Part shown: positions 1 to 9,713 of the stretch, piece by piece
How positions within the stretch are numbered: the stretch's first letter is position 1
Layout of the letters: the number at the start of each line of letters is the position of its first letter
Origin: Lachnospiraceae bacterium
Lineage (GTDB): Bacteria; Bacillota; Clostridia; Lachnospirales; Lachnospiraceae
Direction: 5' to 3'
Assembly (NCBI GenBank): GCA_017470935.1
Contig: JAFUXG010000006.1
Location: 1 to 64,000, forward strand
Length of the DNA: 64,000 nt
The notes under the pieces: generated by a model
The model's database searches: none
What the model was told of the DNA's origin: nothing
The model's input: the letters and a program-made list of their open reading frames with translations, nothing else
Position numbers and translations under genes: made by a program

Positions 1-158
1 CACCTTGCCGCGTATGTCATCAAAACTTTAACGGGATACTTAGAAACTCTTATCACCGTACAGTCAGTCATACAAAACGCACCATGCTGGTAGCTTACCT
101 GCGTCCGCCATACGAAAACAAAAATTCACTAAACAGTAATTCAGATAAGGAGAACAGG

Positions 159-3100
159 ATGACATTTTCGAATCTGTGGCCGCTGGGATTTTTGATCCTG
201 ATCCCAGTGATCATAATACTATATCTTTTAAAACAGAAGGTGAAGGACCAGCCCTTTTCCTCCACAATGCTGTGGCGGGAGATCTACAAAAATCTTGAGG
301 CGAAAACTCCCTTTGAAAAACTGAAGAATAATATCCTTATGTATCTGCAGATACTTGCAATGCTCCTTCTGATACTTGCCCTTATGGCACCTGTTATAAG
401 GAACGGTGGCTTGGTGCAGAGAAATACTATACTTGTCATTGACAAAAGTGCCAGCATGGAGACGGCATATGGCGGCGGTGATAGCCGTCTTGATGAGGCA
501 GTTTCCAGAGCAAGGAGATATCTTGAGGGAGTAAATGATTCCGGCATGGTAACTATTGTGGCATGCGGTGACGAGGCAGAGATCATATATCAGGGACAGG
601 ATAAAGCCACGGCTAAGAGAAGACTCGGTGAGCTAAAAACTGAGCAGGTTTCGGGCAATCTTGATGCTGCGTCAGGCATGGTGGGTTCCCTTGTGTCTAA
701 TCTTGATAACGTGGATGTGGTTTGCTATACAGATTCGGATTTTGATTATGAAAGCTGGAAACGGAATAATGATAAAATATCTCTGGCTGTAGAGAGTATA
801 TACAGCAAGGAGGAGAATCTGTCTGTTGACTATGTGAATTACGGTTTGAAAGATAACACTATAGAGGCTATATGTAAGGTGGCGAACCATGGCACAAAGC
901 CTGCAGCTTCTGATGTCAGTCTTTATCTGAACAATGAGATTATAGATGTGCAGACGGTTACAGTTGAAGCCGGGGAAAGTGAGACTGTGTATTTTAATGA
1001 GGCTCCACTGCCGTCAGATTATATTGCAGACAGTCAGGCAACTTCTACTGGTACAGAGCTTGATGGAAATAATATATTAGAGAGTGGTATAGATGATGAA
1101 AATGACATATCCGTTGCAGGCGTTGATAATAACACACCAGCAGGTGGCAATGTTAATATTACAAAAGCCTTAGTTCTTCGGGCAGAATTATCTGAGAAGG
1201 ATGCTTTGTCCGCGGATAATTTTTCAAGTATCCAGATTACGGCCGATAACAGCAAAAAAATACTGCTTCTTTCAGAGGGTAATGTCTTTATGGAGAAGGC
1301 ACTTTCCCTAGTGGATGGAGCGTTGGTGTACAAGTCTGAGGATATAAGTGTTCTTGAGCAGGAAAATGATTTTGAGCTTTATGTGTTTGATGGCATTAAC
1401 ATACCTGATGATTTTGATATGTCAAGGCTTAATAAAAATGCAGCACTGCTTCTTATCAATTATAAGGAGGACCCCTTTGGGCTTGTTGGCAGCAATTCTG
1501 ACATTTCAGATGTTATGCTGCATTTTGATAAGAGTGAGATAACGGAGTATGTGGAGGGGTATTCCTTTGGTGTGACCAATGCATACACCTATAATCTGCC
1601 GGAATGGGCAAGTCCCATCATTGCTGCAGATGATGGAAGTGTGGTGGGATATTACGGTAAAGCTTTATCCGGTATAAGTGATAAGAGTGACAAGGGCAGT
1701 ATCATAGATGCTCCTGCTGAGGGTGTTCATGTAAATGAGGGTAGCAGTGATAAGACAGGAACAGGCTATCATCACATTGGAGTTTTTGGCTTTGATATTC
1801 ACAATACGGACCTTGCCCTTCAGACAGAGTTTCCAATATTCATGTCGCAGCTTACGGAGTATCTGCTTACAGGTAATGAAGAGCTTGTTGAGATCAATAA
1901 CTTCCCCATAGATGAATCAGAGGTGATACCAATAGAAAATGTGGAGGTTTCCGGAGTTCTTGATAAGACAAAGATCGGCGGAAGAGCTATAAGAAATCTT
2001 CTTCTTTTTGCTGCAATCATTGTGCTGATTGTTGAGTGGATCATTTATCATCTTCAGGTGCATTCCGGTAAGAAGAAGCAGTTCCTGGTGGTGAGAGCAG
2101 TACTGCTTGCAGCGATTGTTCTTGCAATATCAGGAGTATCGATTACAAAAAGACAGAGAAGGATTGAAACGATTTTTCTTGTTGATGTATCTGACAGTAT
2201 GTCAGGGAATTTGGCTGCGGTTGAAAATTATCTGAAGGAAAGCATGTCCCTTATGCCACAAAAGAATCAGGCAGGTGTGGTCCTGTTTGGTAAAAACACG
2301 GCTGTGGAGCAGTTTGTATCAGACAGTAAGACCTTCTATGGAATAACAGCAAGTCCGGTAACCACAGCCACCAATATTGAAAGCGGTGTCACATCGGCGT
2401 GCTCCATGTTCCATGATGGGGTTACCAAGCGGCTTGTACTCATAACTGACGGGTGTGAAAATGAGGGCAGCATGAGACTTGCTGCATCTAATATGAAAAA
2501 CAGTGATGTGGAGCTATATGCCATATCACTTTCTGATTCAGTGTCGGGAAGCAGTGAGGTATATATTGACGGACTTGATACGCCGTCGGTGATACATGCA
2601 GGAGACCATTACAACATCTCCGTATCCGTTAAGTCAAATGTGGAGACAGAGGCCCTCCTTTCTCTGTATTCAGGCAGAATTTCAAAGGGACAGAAGGAGA
2701 TACATCTTACAAAGGGAACAAATCAGTTTGTGTTTGAGGATGTGGGTGAGGATGGTACCATCGCCCAATATAAGGCTGTGATCGAGCCGGATGAGGATAC
2801 AATCACCGTCAATAATACATATGTGACATTTTCCCAGATTGAGGCCCGTCCTAAGGTGCTGCTCGTTGAAGGAAAACCGGGAGAAGCCTCAGAGTATGAG
2901 AAGATATTGACTGCGGCTAATATTGGTTATGATCTGACAACCGGAGCAGGAGTACCCATAACATTATCTCAGCTCAATGCATACAAAGCTGTAATAACTG
3001 TGGATGTATATTACGACGATCTGAGAGAGGGCTTTGCAAAGACTCTTGAGACCTATGTAAAGGATTATTCAGGAGGGTATATATGTATTGGCGGTGAGAA

Positions 3101-4931
3101 TAGCTATGCTCTTGGAGGCTACAGGAATACTGAGCTTGAGGAAATGCTTCCGGTTGATATGGATATTGAAGGTGAGAAGGAAATCCCCAAGATGGCAATG
3201 GTAATGGTAATCGACCAGTCAGGCAGTATGGCATATCCATCAGAAGACAATACCTCCGTTACAGGACTTGATCTTGCAAAGCAGGCGGCAATTTCAGGAG
3301 TTAAGGAGCTTAGAGAGACAGACGAAGCAGGTGTCCTTGCATTTGATGATGCCTACAGCTGGACCGTACCCATAACAAAGGTTGATGATGTGGATGAGAT
3401 AACGGATAAGATAAGGACCATTGGAGATGGCGGTGGAACCAGCATTTATCCTGCTTTGGAGGAGGCATATGCCAGGATATTAAAGAGCGATGCAAAGATA
3501 AAGCATATCATACTGCTTACAGATGGGCAGGATGAGTTCAGGCAGTATAATGTGCTTCTTGACCAGATCAACAAGGCGGGAATTACGGTATCCACAGTGG
3601 CTGTGGGAAAAGATTCTGATAGAAATATGCTTAAGACCATAGCAGATACATGCGGCGGAAGATTCTATTACACTGATGTGAACAATTCGATACCAAGGAT
3701 ATTTGCCCAGGAGGTATATCTTTCAACTAACACCTATCTTATTAACGAGGAATTCTATCCTGTGGTGACAAGCAATAACGAGATACTTTCAGGAGTGATG
3801 GAGGAGGGATGCCCGGCTTTGCTTGGTTATATTGCTACAAGGGCAAAGCCTCGGGCTGATGTGATACTTAAATCACCTAAGGGCGATCCTATTCTCTCCG
3901 CATGGCAGTTCGGACTTGGAAGGACTGTGGCGTGGAGCAGTGATGCAACTAATGAGTGGACTGCACCATTTGCTGCATGGGAGAATTATCCCATGCTGTG
4001 GTCTAATATTATCCATTATGTCATATCCGATACTGAGCTTGGGGGTGACAATCTGGAAATTGTTAAGGATGGCAATTCGGCGAAGGTGGTATACGAAACA
4101 GATGAATATGACAAAAATACTGTGCTAACTGCTCTTGTTTCCGATGAAAATGGTGAGGCTGATGAGATAACACTTGATCCTGTCAAGCCGGGAAGCTATG
4201 AGGCTTCAGTTGATTCGGAGGATATCGGAATATACAGTCTTTCTGTGCGCAAGAAAAATGGTGATGAGATAGTCAAAAATTATAATACAGCATTTGCAAA
4301 CCAGTATTCTCCTGAGTATCAGTTTTCAGAGGCTTCAGGGGAGCTGGAACGCTTTGTAAAGCAGGTGGATGGAACGGAGCTCTCCTTTGAGGATGATGTA
4401 TGGAAGACAGATGTAAAGAAGGTAAAAAACAGGGTTCCCCTTACAATGCTTTTGATCATCATTTCAATGGGAATTCTGCTGTTTGATATTATTATCAGGA
4501 GATTTTCTGTTGATGTGGCGGGGGGACTTAAGAGGGCTGTATCGGGTGGTATTAATAAGGTCAAAGGTGTGCCTGGTGTTGTAAGAACTAAGAAGGATAA
4601 CGATATTAAGGCGGAAATGAAAATTGAAGTGGCAGATGATAAATCTATAAAGCCAAAAACTGAATATACTCAAAGGGATGTGGGCAGCTCCAAGTCAGGA
4701 GAAGATAATGTAAATATGCAGACAGATATTAAAACAAATGACATGAGTATTAAGACAGAGTATAAAAATACAGTTAGTATGACTTCATCAGCAGGTAACA
4801 GTACATCCAATAAAAATAATACAAAGAGTAAGAAGAAAGATAATAGAAAGAGTGATAAAAATAAAGATACTTCTTCCCAGGAAAAGCTTGATATGAATGC
4901 TTTGCTGCAGAAGAAAAAAGATAGAAATTAA
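159..4931 (+). CDS. Giant BatA-like membrane protein with three VWA domains
   Basis: About 1,590 residues. The start chosen is the ATG at 159, behind AAGGAG with 6-nt spacing; an upstream in-frame ATG at 84 adds 25 non-membrane residues and lacks a good RBS. Two N-terminal membrane helices (about residues 5-25 and 58-80) match the BatA/aerotolerance N-terminus. A VWA domain follows, with MIDAS motif DKSAS near residue 95. Two more helices lie near 608-664, then a second VWA (DVSDS near 675), a glutamine-amidotransferase-like segment (PKVLLVEG near 898) and a third VWA (DQSGS near 1019). A last helix lies near 1425-1447, before a Lys/Asp-rich tail. VWA domains bind ligands through Mg2+; the substrate is unknown. 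It looks like a fusion of two VWA membrane proteins usually encoded separately. Upstream moxR/DUF58 partners would lie outside the window. Confidence 0.85.
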   Translation: MTFSNLWPLGFLILIPVIIILYLLKQKVKDQPFSSTMLWREIYKNLEAKTPFEKLKNNILMYLQILAMLLLILALMAPVIRNGGLVQRNTILVIDKSASMETAYGGGDSRLDEAVSRARRYLEGVNDSGMVTIVACGDEAEIIYQGQDKATAKRRLGELKTEQVSGNLDAASGMVGSLVSNLDNVDVVCYTDSDFDYESWKRNNDKISLAVESIYSKEENLSVDYVNYGLKDNTIEAICKVANHGTKPAASDVSLYLNNEIIDVQTVTVEAGESETVYFNEAPLPSDYIADSQATSTGTELDGNNILESGIDDENDISVAGVDNNTPAGGNVNITKALVLRAELSEKDALSADNFSSIQITADNSKKILLLSEGNVFMEKALSLVDGALVYKSEDISVLEQENDFELYVFDGINIPDDFDMSRLNKNAALLLINYKEDPFGLVGSNSDISDVMLHFDKSEITEYVEGYSFGVTNAYTYNLPEWASPIIAADDGSVVGYYGKALSGISDKSDKGSIIDAPAEGVHVNEGSSDKTGTGYHHIGVFGFDIHNTDLALQTEFPIFMSQLTEYLLTGNEELVEINNFPIDESEVIPIENVEVSGVLDKTKIGGRAIRNLLLFAAIIVLIVEWIIYHLQVHSGKKKQFLVVRAVLLAAIVLAISGVSITKRQRRIETIFLVDVSDSMSGNLAAVENYLKESMSLMPQKNQAGVVLFGKNTAVEQFVSDSKTFYGITASPVTTATNIESGVTSACSMFHDGVTKRLVLITDGCENEGSMRLAASNMKNSDVELYAISLSDSVSGSSEVYIDGLDTPSVIHAGDHYNISVSVKSNVETEALLSLYSGRISKGQKEIHLTKGTNQFVFEDVGEDGTIAQYKAVIEPDEDTITVNNTYVTFSQIEARPKVLLVEGKPGEASEYEKILTAANIGYDLTTGAGVPITLSQLNAYKAVITVDVYYDDLREGFAKTLETYVKDYSGGYICIGGENSYALGGYRNTELEEMLPVDMDIEGEKEIPKMAMVMVIDQSGSMAYPSEDNTSVTGLDLAKQAAISGVKELRETDEAGVLAFDDAYSWTVPITKVDDVDEITDKIRTIGDGGGTSIYPALEEAYARILKSDAKIKHIILLTDGQDEFRQYNVLLDQINKAGITVSTVAVGKDSDRNMLKTIADTCGGRFYYTDVNNSIPRIFAQEVYLSTNTYLINEEFYPVVTSNNEILSGVMEEGCPALLGYIATRAKPRADVILKSPKGDPILSAWQFGLGRTVAWSSDATNEWTAPFAAWENYPMLWSNIIHYVISDTELGGDNLEIVKDGNSAKVVYETDEYDKNTVLTALVSDENGEADEITLDPVKPGSYEASVDSEDIGIYSLSVRKKNGDEIVKNYNTAFANQYSPEYQFSEASGELERFVKQVDGTELSFEDDVWKTDVKKVKNRVPLTMLLIIISMGILLFDIIIRRFSVDVAGGLKRAVSGGINKVKGVPGVVRTKKDNDIKAEMKIEVADDKSIKPKTEYTQRDVGSSKSGEDNVNMQTDIKTNDMSIKTEYKNTVSMTSSAGNSTSNKNNTKSKKKDNRKSDKNKDTSSQEKLDMNALLQKKKDRN

Positions 4932-5003
4932 ACTTTATTTTCTAATGTAAAAGTGGTACAATCCATTATTGGAATATATATTAACAGCAAAGGAGATGAT
5001 ATC

Positions 5004-5690
5004 TTGGGAGAATTGGCAAGCAGGCTGATAGAAGAGCTGAATTGCGAAACAGTATTCACTATTCCCATCTTCGGCGGTATTGATGTATATGAATCTGTTG
5101 TTGTTACATGGATCATTTCTGTCATATTGATATTATTATCGATTTTCTTTACAAGGAATCTTAAGGTCAATAATATCAGTAAGCGTCAGGCCATAGCGGA
5201 GCTTATAGTTACAAAGCTTATGGGCATGGTGAAGAAAATGATCGGTGAAGAGGGGGAGGCTTATGTCCCATATCTCACAACGATTCTGCTTTATATCGGT
5301 ATTGCTAACATTATCGGATTGTTTGGTTTCAAGCCGCCCACAAAGGATCTTAATGTGACGATAGCCTTGGCACTTATGAGTATCCTGTTGGTTGAGGGTG
5401 CTGGTTTGTATCACCTTGGAATCAAGAGATGGCTGCACAAATTTATTGAGCCTATCGCAATTATGACACCATTTAACATTCTAGATCTTGTGACAAGACC
5501 CTTGTCATTGTGTATGCGACTTTTCGGTAACGTGCTTGGTGCATTTGTTATCATGGAGCTTCTTAAGCTGGTAGTACCATTTGTCGTACCGGCGGTGTTC
5601 AGCTGTTACTTTGATCTGTTTGATGGGCTATTGCAGGCGTACGTATTTGTGTTCCTTACATCCTTGTATATCAGTGAGGCTATAGAATGA
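5004..5690 (+). CDS. atpB: F1Fo ATP synthase subunit a
   Basis: Subunit a forms the ion half-channels beside the c-ring in the membrane. The protein has several hydrophobic helices and carries the essential arginine in RLFGNVLGAF near its C-terminal third, with the conserved terminal helix QAYVFVFLTSLYISEAIE. The best start is TTG at 5004, preceded by AAAGGAG at 4989-4995 with 8-nt spacing. An in-frame GTG at 4953 has no ribosome-binding site and was rejected. It is the first atp gene here; no atpI-like gene precedes it. A 157-bp gap separates it from the c-subunit gene. Confidence 0.95.
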   Translation: MGELASRLIEELNCETVFTIPIFGGIDVYESVVVTWIISVILILLSIFFTRNLKVNNISKRQAIAELIVTKLMGMVKKMIGEEGEAYVPYLTTILLYIGIANIIGLFGFKPPTKDLNVTIALALMSILLVEGAGLYHLGIKRWLHKFIEPIAIMTPFNILDLVTRPLSLCMRLFGNVLGAFVIMELLKLVVPFVVPAVFSCYFDLFDGLLQAYVFVFLTSLYISEAIE

Positions 5691-5847
5691 TCTCATAAAG
5701 TAATTTTTATAGAGTGATTTTTATAAGATGATCTCATATATACTTAGTATTGTGTGAAGATATTGCTGAATATATTTTGATGTATGTTATAGAAAAATAT
5801 TTAAGTACATTATCTAGTGTAATAATAGAAGAAAAGGAGAAATAGTT

Positions 5848-6069
5848 ATGAATTTATTAGCAGTTGGAGCAGGTTTAGCTGTATTTGGTGCACTTGGAGC
5901 CGGTATTGGTATCGGTATTGCTACAGGACATGCAACTGAGGCGGTTGCAAGACAGCCGGAGGCTTCCGGAGATATACGTACAACACTTATTCTTGGCTGT
6001 GCTCTTGCAGAGGCAACAGCTATCTACTGTTTCGTTATCGCTTTGATGATAATAGTTATGCTTAAATAA
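5848..6069 (+). CDS. atpE: F1Fo ATP synthase subunit c
   Basis: A 73-residue hairpin of two membrane helices joined by the polar loop ARQPEA, the hallmark of the rotor c-subunit. The ion-carrying carboxylate is Glu55 in LAEATAIY. Known Na+-type c-subunits use a Gln in helix 1 and Ser-Thr after the Glu. Here the equivalent positions read Ile22 and Ala-Thr, so I infer proton rather than sodium coupling. The start has a strong AAAAGGAG site. Confidence 0.95.
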   Translation: MNLLAVGAGLAVFGALGAGIGIGIATGHATEAVARQPEASGDIRTTLILGCALAEATAIYCFVIALMIIVMLK

Positions 6070-6118
6070 TACAGTGATAAAATATATGGAACTTTAATCG
6101 AAAGGACAGGTTTATAGC

Positions 6119-6607
6119 ATGCTGAAAATAGATGCATTTAATATAATAGAGATTATCGTTAATCTCCTTGTGCTTTTTGTCGCAGTTAAGCTTCTGTTTT
6201 TTAAGCCGATTCTTAACATTATCGCAAAGCGTCAGGAGGAAGCAGATGCACAGTTTGATGAGGCCGCAAAGAAGCAGGCAGAGGCAGATGCGTTAAAGGA
6301 GCAGTATAACAATTCCCTTGCAGACATCGAGGAGGAGAAGCGCAGAGAGGTGGCTGCCGCAAGAAAAGAGGCAGACGAGAAGGGAAGAAAGATAGTAAAT
6401 GATGCCAGAGAAGAGGCATACAAGGTACAGGAAAAGATTGTTGCAGAGGCTAAGGCAGAGAAGGATAAGATCATTAAGAGTGCCGAGAAGGAGATTGCTG
6501 ACATGGTTGTTGATGCAACTACTAAGATTGTGGGAAGCAAGAGCGGTGCTGAGATTGATTCCTCTCTCTATGATGAATTTTTGGGCAAAGCAGGTGATGA
6601 TAAGTGA
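6119..6607 (+). CDS. atpF: F1Fo ATP synthase subunit b
   Basis: Peripheral stalk subunit of 162 residues: one N-terminal membrane helix (about residues 9-28) followed by a long charged, Ala/Glu/Lys-rich helix typical of the b dimer. Length and composition are ordinary, so it is not a b-delta fusion like that of mycobacteria. Its TGA overlaps the GTG start of the next gene (GTGA at 6604-6607), implying translational coupling to the fused delta-alpha protein it would need to bind. Confidence 0.93.
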   Translation: MLKIDAFNIIEIIVNLLVLFVAVKLLFFKPILNIIAKRQEEADAQFDEAAKKQAEADALKEQYNNSLADIEEEKRREVAAARKEADEKGRKIVNDAREEAYKVQEKIVAEAKAEKDKIIKSAEKEIADMVVDATTKIVGSKSGAEIDSSLYDEFLGKAGDDK

Positions 6608-8352
6608 TTATGGAGGCAGAACTTCTTTATGTGACTAAGCCCTCGGATTCACAGCTTGCGGGGATTAAGAAATTCCTGGTAAAGGAAACAGGAGAGAGTG
6701 AAGTCAATGTCAATTTAATAGAGGATGCCTCACTTAAGAGCGGATTTATTCTTCGGATCGGAGCAAAGGAATACGACTGGAGCGAGAAGGGACGTATTGC
6801 ACAGCTCACTAACCGCATCAATGATGTTGTCACCAAGACGGGACAGGATCTTGATCTGGAATCCAAGAATATTGTTTCAATTCTGCGTGCCAGCATTGAA
6901 GAGTTTGAACTTGAGGCAAAGACAAGAGAGATAGGTACAGTCACATTTGTTGGTGACGGTATCGTAACAGTTGAGGGTATCAATCATTCCTGCTACGGAG
7001 AGATTGTTATATTTGACTGTGGCGTTAAGGGAATGGTTCAGGATGTTCGCCGTGATGAGATTGGTATCATACTATTTGGACGTGATACTGAAATCTACGA
7101 GGGAAGCCATGTTGTCAGAACAGGTAAGATGGCAGGTACTCCCGTGGGTGATGCATTCCTTGGAAGAATCATAGATGCACTTGGTGCACCCATAGACGGT
7201 GAAGGTGAGATTGAGGCAGAGGGATATCGCCCCATCGAGAATCCGGCTCCGGGTATTGTGGACAGACTTTCAGTGGCAGTTCCCATGGAGACAGGTATTC
7301 TTTCAATTGATTCCATGTTCCCTATCGGACGCGGACAGCGTGAGCTTATTATAGGTGACCGCCAGACGGGTAAGACATCCATTGCAATGGATACAATACT
7401 TAACCAGAAGGGCAAGGATGTGGTGTGTATATATGTTGCCATCGGCCAGAAGGCATCCACCATTGCAAAGCTTGTTAATACTTTGAAGAAAAATGATGCC
7501 ATGGATTATACCATAATCGTTACGGCTACAGCGTCTGATCCGGCACCATTACAGTATATAGCACCTTATTCGGGAACGGCACTTGCCGAGTACTTCATGT
7601 ATCAGGGCAAGGATGTGCTTATCATTTATGATGACCTTTCTAAGCACGCTGTGGCGTATCGTGCTATTTCATTACTGCTTGAGAGATCTCCGGGACGAGA
7701 GGCATATCCAGGTGATGTATTTTACTTACATTCAAGGCTTTTGGAGCGTTCATCAAGACTTACACCGGAGGCAGGCGGAGGCTCGATTACCGCGCTTCCG
7801 ATTATTGAGACACAGGCGGGAGATGTATCAGCATACATTCCGACCAATGTAATATCAATTACCGATGGTCAGATATATCTTGAAAGTGAGCTTTTTAATG
7901 CGGGTCAGCGTCCTGCGGTAAATGTTGGTCTTTCCGTATCCCGTGTGGGTGGTGCGGCTCAGACAAAGGCTATGAAGAAGGCGGCAGGCAGTGTGCGTAT
8001 CGATCTTGCGCAGTATAGAGAGATGGAGGTATTTACCCAGTTCTCATCTGACCTTGATGATAACACTAAGAAGCAGCTTGCCCATGGTAGAGCTTTGATG
8101 GAATTGTTGAAGCAGCCTCTTGGCAATCCCTTTTCTATGGCAGAGCAGGTAATCACTCTGGTGGCTGCCAACGCACATTTATTCTCTGATGTACCTATTC
8201 CGGAGATCAAGAAGTTCCGTATTGACCTTCTGAAATACATTGAGCAGGAGCATATTGAGATCATCGGAGAATTGGAAGCTTCTAAGGATCTGACGGATGA
8301 GACAAGGGAAGCAATTGTGAAGGCATGTGAGGAATTCAAGACTCAAAGGTGA
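6604..8352 (+). CDS. atpA: ATP synthase delta C-terminal domain fused to subunit alpha
   Basis: The protein has 582 residues, about 80 longer than usual alpha. Residues from about 84 onward are a complete alpha subunit: Walker A GDRQTGKTS near 250, IIYDDLSKHAVAYR, and the arginine-finger region SVSRVGGAAQ. Residues 3-80 do not belong to alpha. They match the C-terminal domain of the delta/OSCP subunit (pattern LS-x-QL..., D-x-S-L-x-x-G, R-I-G...D-x-S-x-x-G-R-I-x-Q-L). No separate atpH is present between atpF and atpG, and the delta N-terminal helical domain is missing. The GTG start overlaps the atpF stop; an ATG at 6610 is an alternative. The alpha call is certain. The delta identity rests on motif reading. 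Confidence 0.93.
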   Translation: MIMEAELLYVTKPSDSQLAGIKKFLVKETGESEVNVNLIEDASLKSGFILRIGAKEYDWSEKGRIAQLTNRINDVVTKTGQDLDLESKNIVSILRASIEEFELEAKTREIGTVTFVGDGIVTVEGINHSCYGEIVIFDCGVKGMVQDVRRDEIGIILFGRDTEIYEGSHVVRTGKMAGTPVGDAFLGRIIDALGAPIDGEGEIEAEGYRPIENPAPGIVDRLSVAVPMETGILSIDSMFPIGRGQRELIIGDRQTGKTSIAMDTILNQKGKDVVCIYVAIGQKASTIAKLVNTLKKNDAMDYTIIVTATASDPAPLQYIAPYSGTALAEYFMYQGKDVLIIYDDLSKHAVAYRAISLLLERSPGREAYPGDVFYLHSRLLERSSRLTPEAGGGSITALPIIETQAGDVSAYIPTNVISITDGQIYLESELFNAGQRPAVNVGLSVSRVGGAAQTKAMKKAAGSVRIDLAQYREMEVFTQFSSDLDDNTKKQLAHGRALMELLKQPLGNPFSMAEQVITLVAANAHLFSDVPIPEIKKFRIDLLKYIEQEHIEIIGELEASKDLTDETREAIVKACEEFKTQR

Positions 8353-8378
8353 CAGAATTTAGAAAGGGGAATTTTCTC

Positions 8379-8696
8379 ATGTGGATGTTTTTGGGAATTG
8401 GTGCAGTCCTGTTTGCTTTATTAAACCTGATATGGGCATTTAAGAATAATAATTCGGGAAGCTTTAATTATGCCAGCGTGTTCAGATTTGTCAGCATGTC
8501 TTTGACAGCTTTAACATTGTGTGCTTTTTATTCTGATGAAGCCGGAAGAGTTGCTGTTAAAGACTGGGGTGGTTTAATGGATATTATGCCTGCAATGAGT
8601 AAGATTTTATGGGTTTGCACGTTTGCATCAATTATCATCAATTCAATATCAATATTTATGGAAAATAAATTAATAAAAATCCATAAGCTTAAATAG
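8379..8696 (+). CDS. Small three-helix membrane protein within the atp operon, function unknown
   Basis: About 105 residues with three hydrophobic stretches and a basic C-terminus. The start chosen is ATG 8379, with RBS AGAAAGGGG 8 nt upstream; a GTG at 8349 overlapping the atpA stop is an alternative. It sits between atpA and atpG in the same direction, with a 26-nt gap upstream and a 50-nt gap downstream. I do not recognise the family. It is not a delta, AtpI or AtpZ sequence by eye. Its position suggests co-expression with the synthase but says nothing certain about its role. Confidence 0.75.
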   Translation: MWMFLGIGAVLFALLNLIWAFKNNNSGSFNYASVFRFVSMSLTALTLCAFYSDEAGRVAVKDWGGLMDIMPAMSKILWVCTFASIIINSISIFMENKLIKIHKLK

Positions 8697-8746
8697 AAAT
8701 ATTAAAAGTATATTATTAAGTAGTTAGTACAAGGGAGGTCTGATAT

Positions 8747-9697
8747 ATGGCGAATGCCAAGGAGATTTCCAACAGAATAAAAAGTATCAAGGACACCATG
8801 AAGATTACCAAGGCCATGTATATGATGTCTTCCATGAAGCTTCGGAAGGCGAGGGCTAAGCTTGATAATACGGAGCCCTATTTCTATGGTCTGCAGAAGC
8901 AGATCACGGAGATACTGCTTCACTTTCCGGACATTGAACATTTATACTTCGATAACAGAACCGAGGACAGATCTGAGCGTGTTAAGAAGAAGGCAATAAT
9001 CGTTGTTACCGGAGATAAAGGAATGGCGGGTGCATATAACCACAATGTTCTGAAAGAGACAGTGGAGCTTCTTAAGGAGCGCAAGGACTATCGTCTGTTT
9101 GTCATTGGTGAGGTGGGAAGACATTACTTCTCAAGTCTTGGCTACAAGGTTGAGGATAACTTCTTATATTCCGTAAGTAATCCGTCGATTCACCGTGCCA
9201 GAGTGATAACGGAGATAATGGTGGAGCTATATAAGAGTGAAGAGATAGACAGTGTTGAGGTTGTCTACACTAGAATGGTTAACAGCATGAAGGAGGAGGT
9301 TGAGGTTGCTCAGATTCTTCCCCTTAAGACCAGGGAATTCCTTAAGAAGGACATGGTGGAGCAGTTAGGCGATAATGTGAGTAAGGATGATGAGTACCTG
9401 ATCTATCCGTCGCCTGAAAATGTTATAGAGAATGTGGCATACAACTATGTGACCGGATTTCTATACGGTGTTTTAGTTGAAGCAACTGCCAGTGAGGAGA
9501 ATGCCAGAATGATGGCAATGCAGTCTGCAACTGATAATGCGGAGGCGATGCTGCATGACCTGTCAATTGAGTTTAACCGAGTAAGACAGGCAGCTATAAC
9601 CCAGGAGATTACAGAGGTTATCGGCGGTGCCAAGGCACTCAAAAAGAAGAAAGAGAAGGCGAAGGCACAGAGGAAGGCACTATTGCAGGATAACTGA
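8747..9697 (+). CDS. atpG: F1Fo ATP synthase subunit gamma
   Basis: The central rotor shaft of F1. The N-terminus (NRIKSIKDTMKITKAMYMMS) and C-terminal helix (ARMMAMQSATDNAEAM, then RVRQAAITQEITEVIGGA) are the two conserved coiled-coil ends of gamma. The middle contains the usual VTGDKGMAGAYNHNV motif. At 316 residues it is slightly longer than average, with a Lys-rich tail after the conserved C-terminus. A good GGGAGGT site precedes the ATG. Confidence 0.95.
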   Translation: MANAKEISNRIKSIKDTMKITKAMYMMSSMKLRKARAKLDNTEPYFYGLQKQITEILLHFPDIEHLYFDNRTEDRSERVKKKAIIVVTGDKGMAGAYNHNVLKETVELLKERKDYRLFVIGEVGRHYFSSLGYKVEDNFLYSVSNPSIHRARVITEIMVELYKSEEIDSVEVVYTRMVNSMKEEVEVAQILPLKTREFLKKDMVEQLGDNVSKDDEYLIYPSPENVIENVAYNYVTGFLYGVLVEATASEENARMMAMQSATDNAEAMLHDLSIEFNRVRQAAITQEITEVIGGAKALKKKKEKAKAQRKALLQDN

Positions 9698-9713
9698 GAA
9701 AGATTAAAACATT

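Noticed and set aside
1..93. Open frame ending in TAG at 91-93, possible 3' end of an upstream gene
   Set aside because: Only 30 codons are visible and I recognise no family, so it cannot be told from chance.
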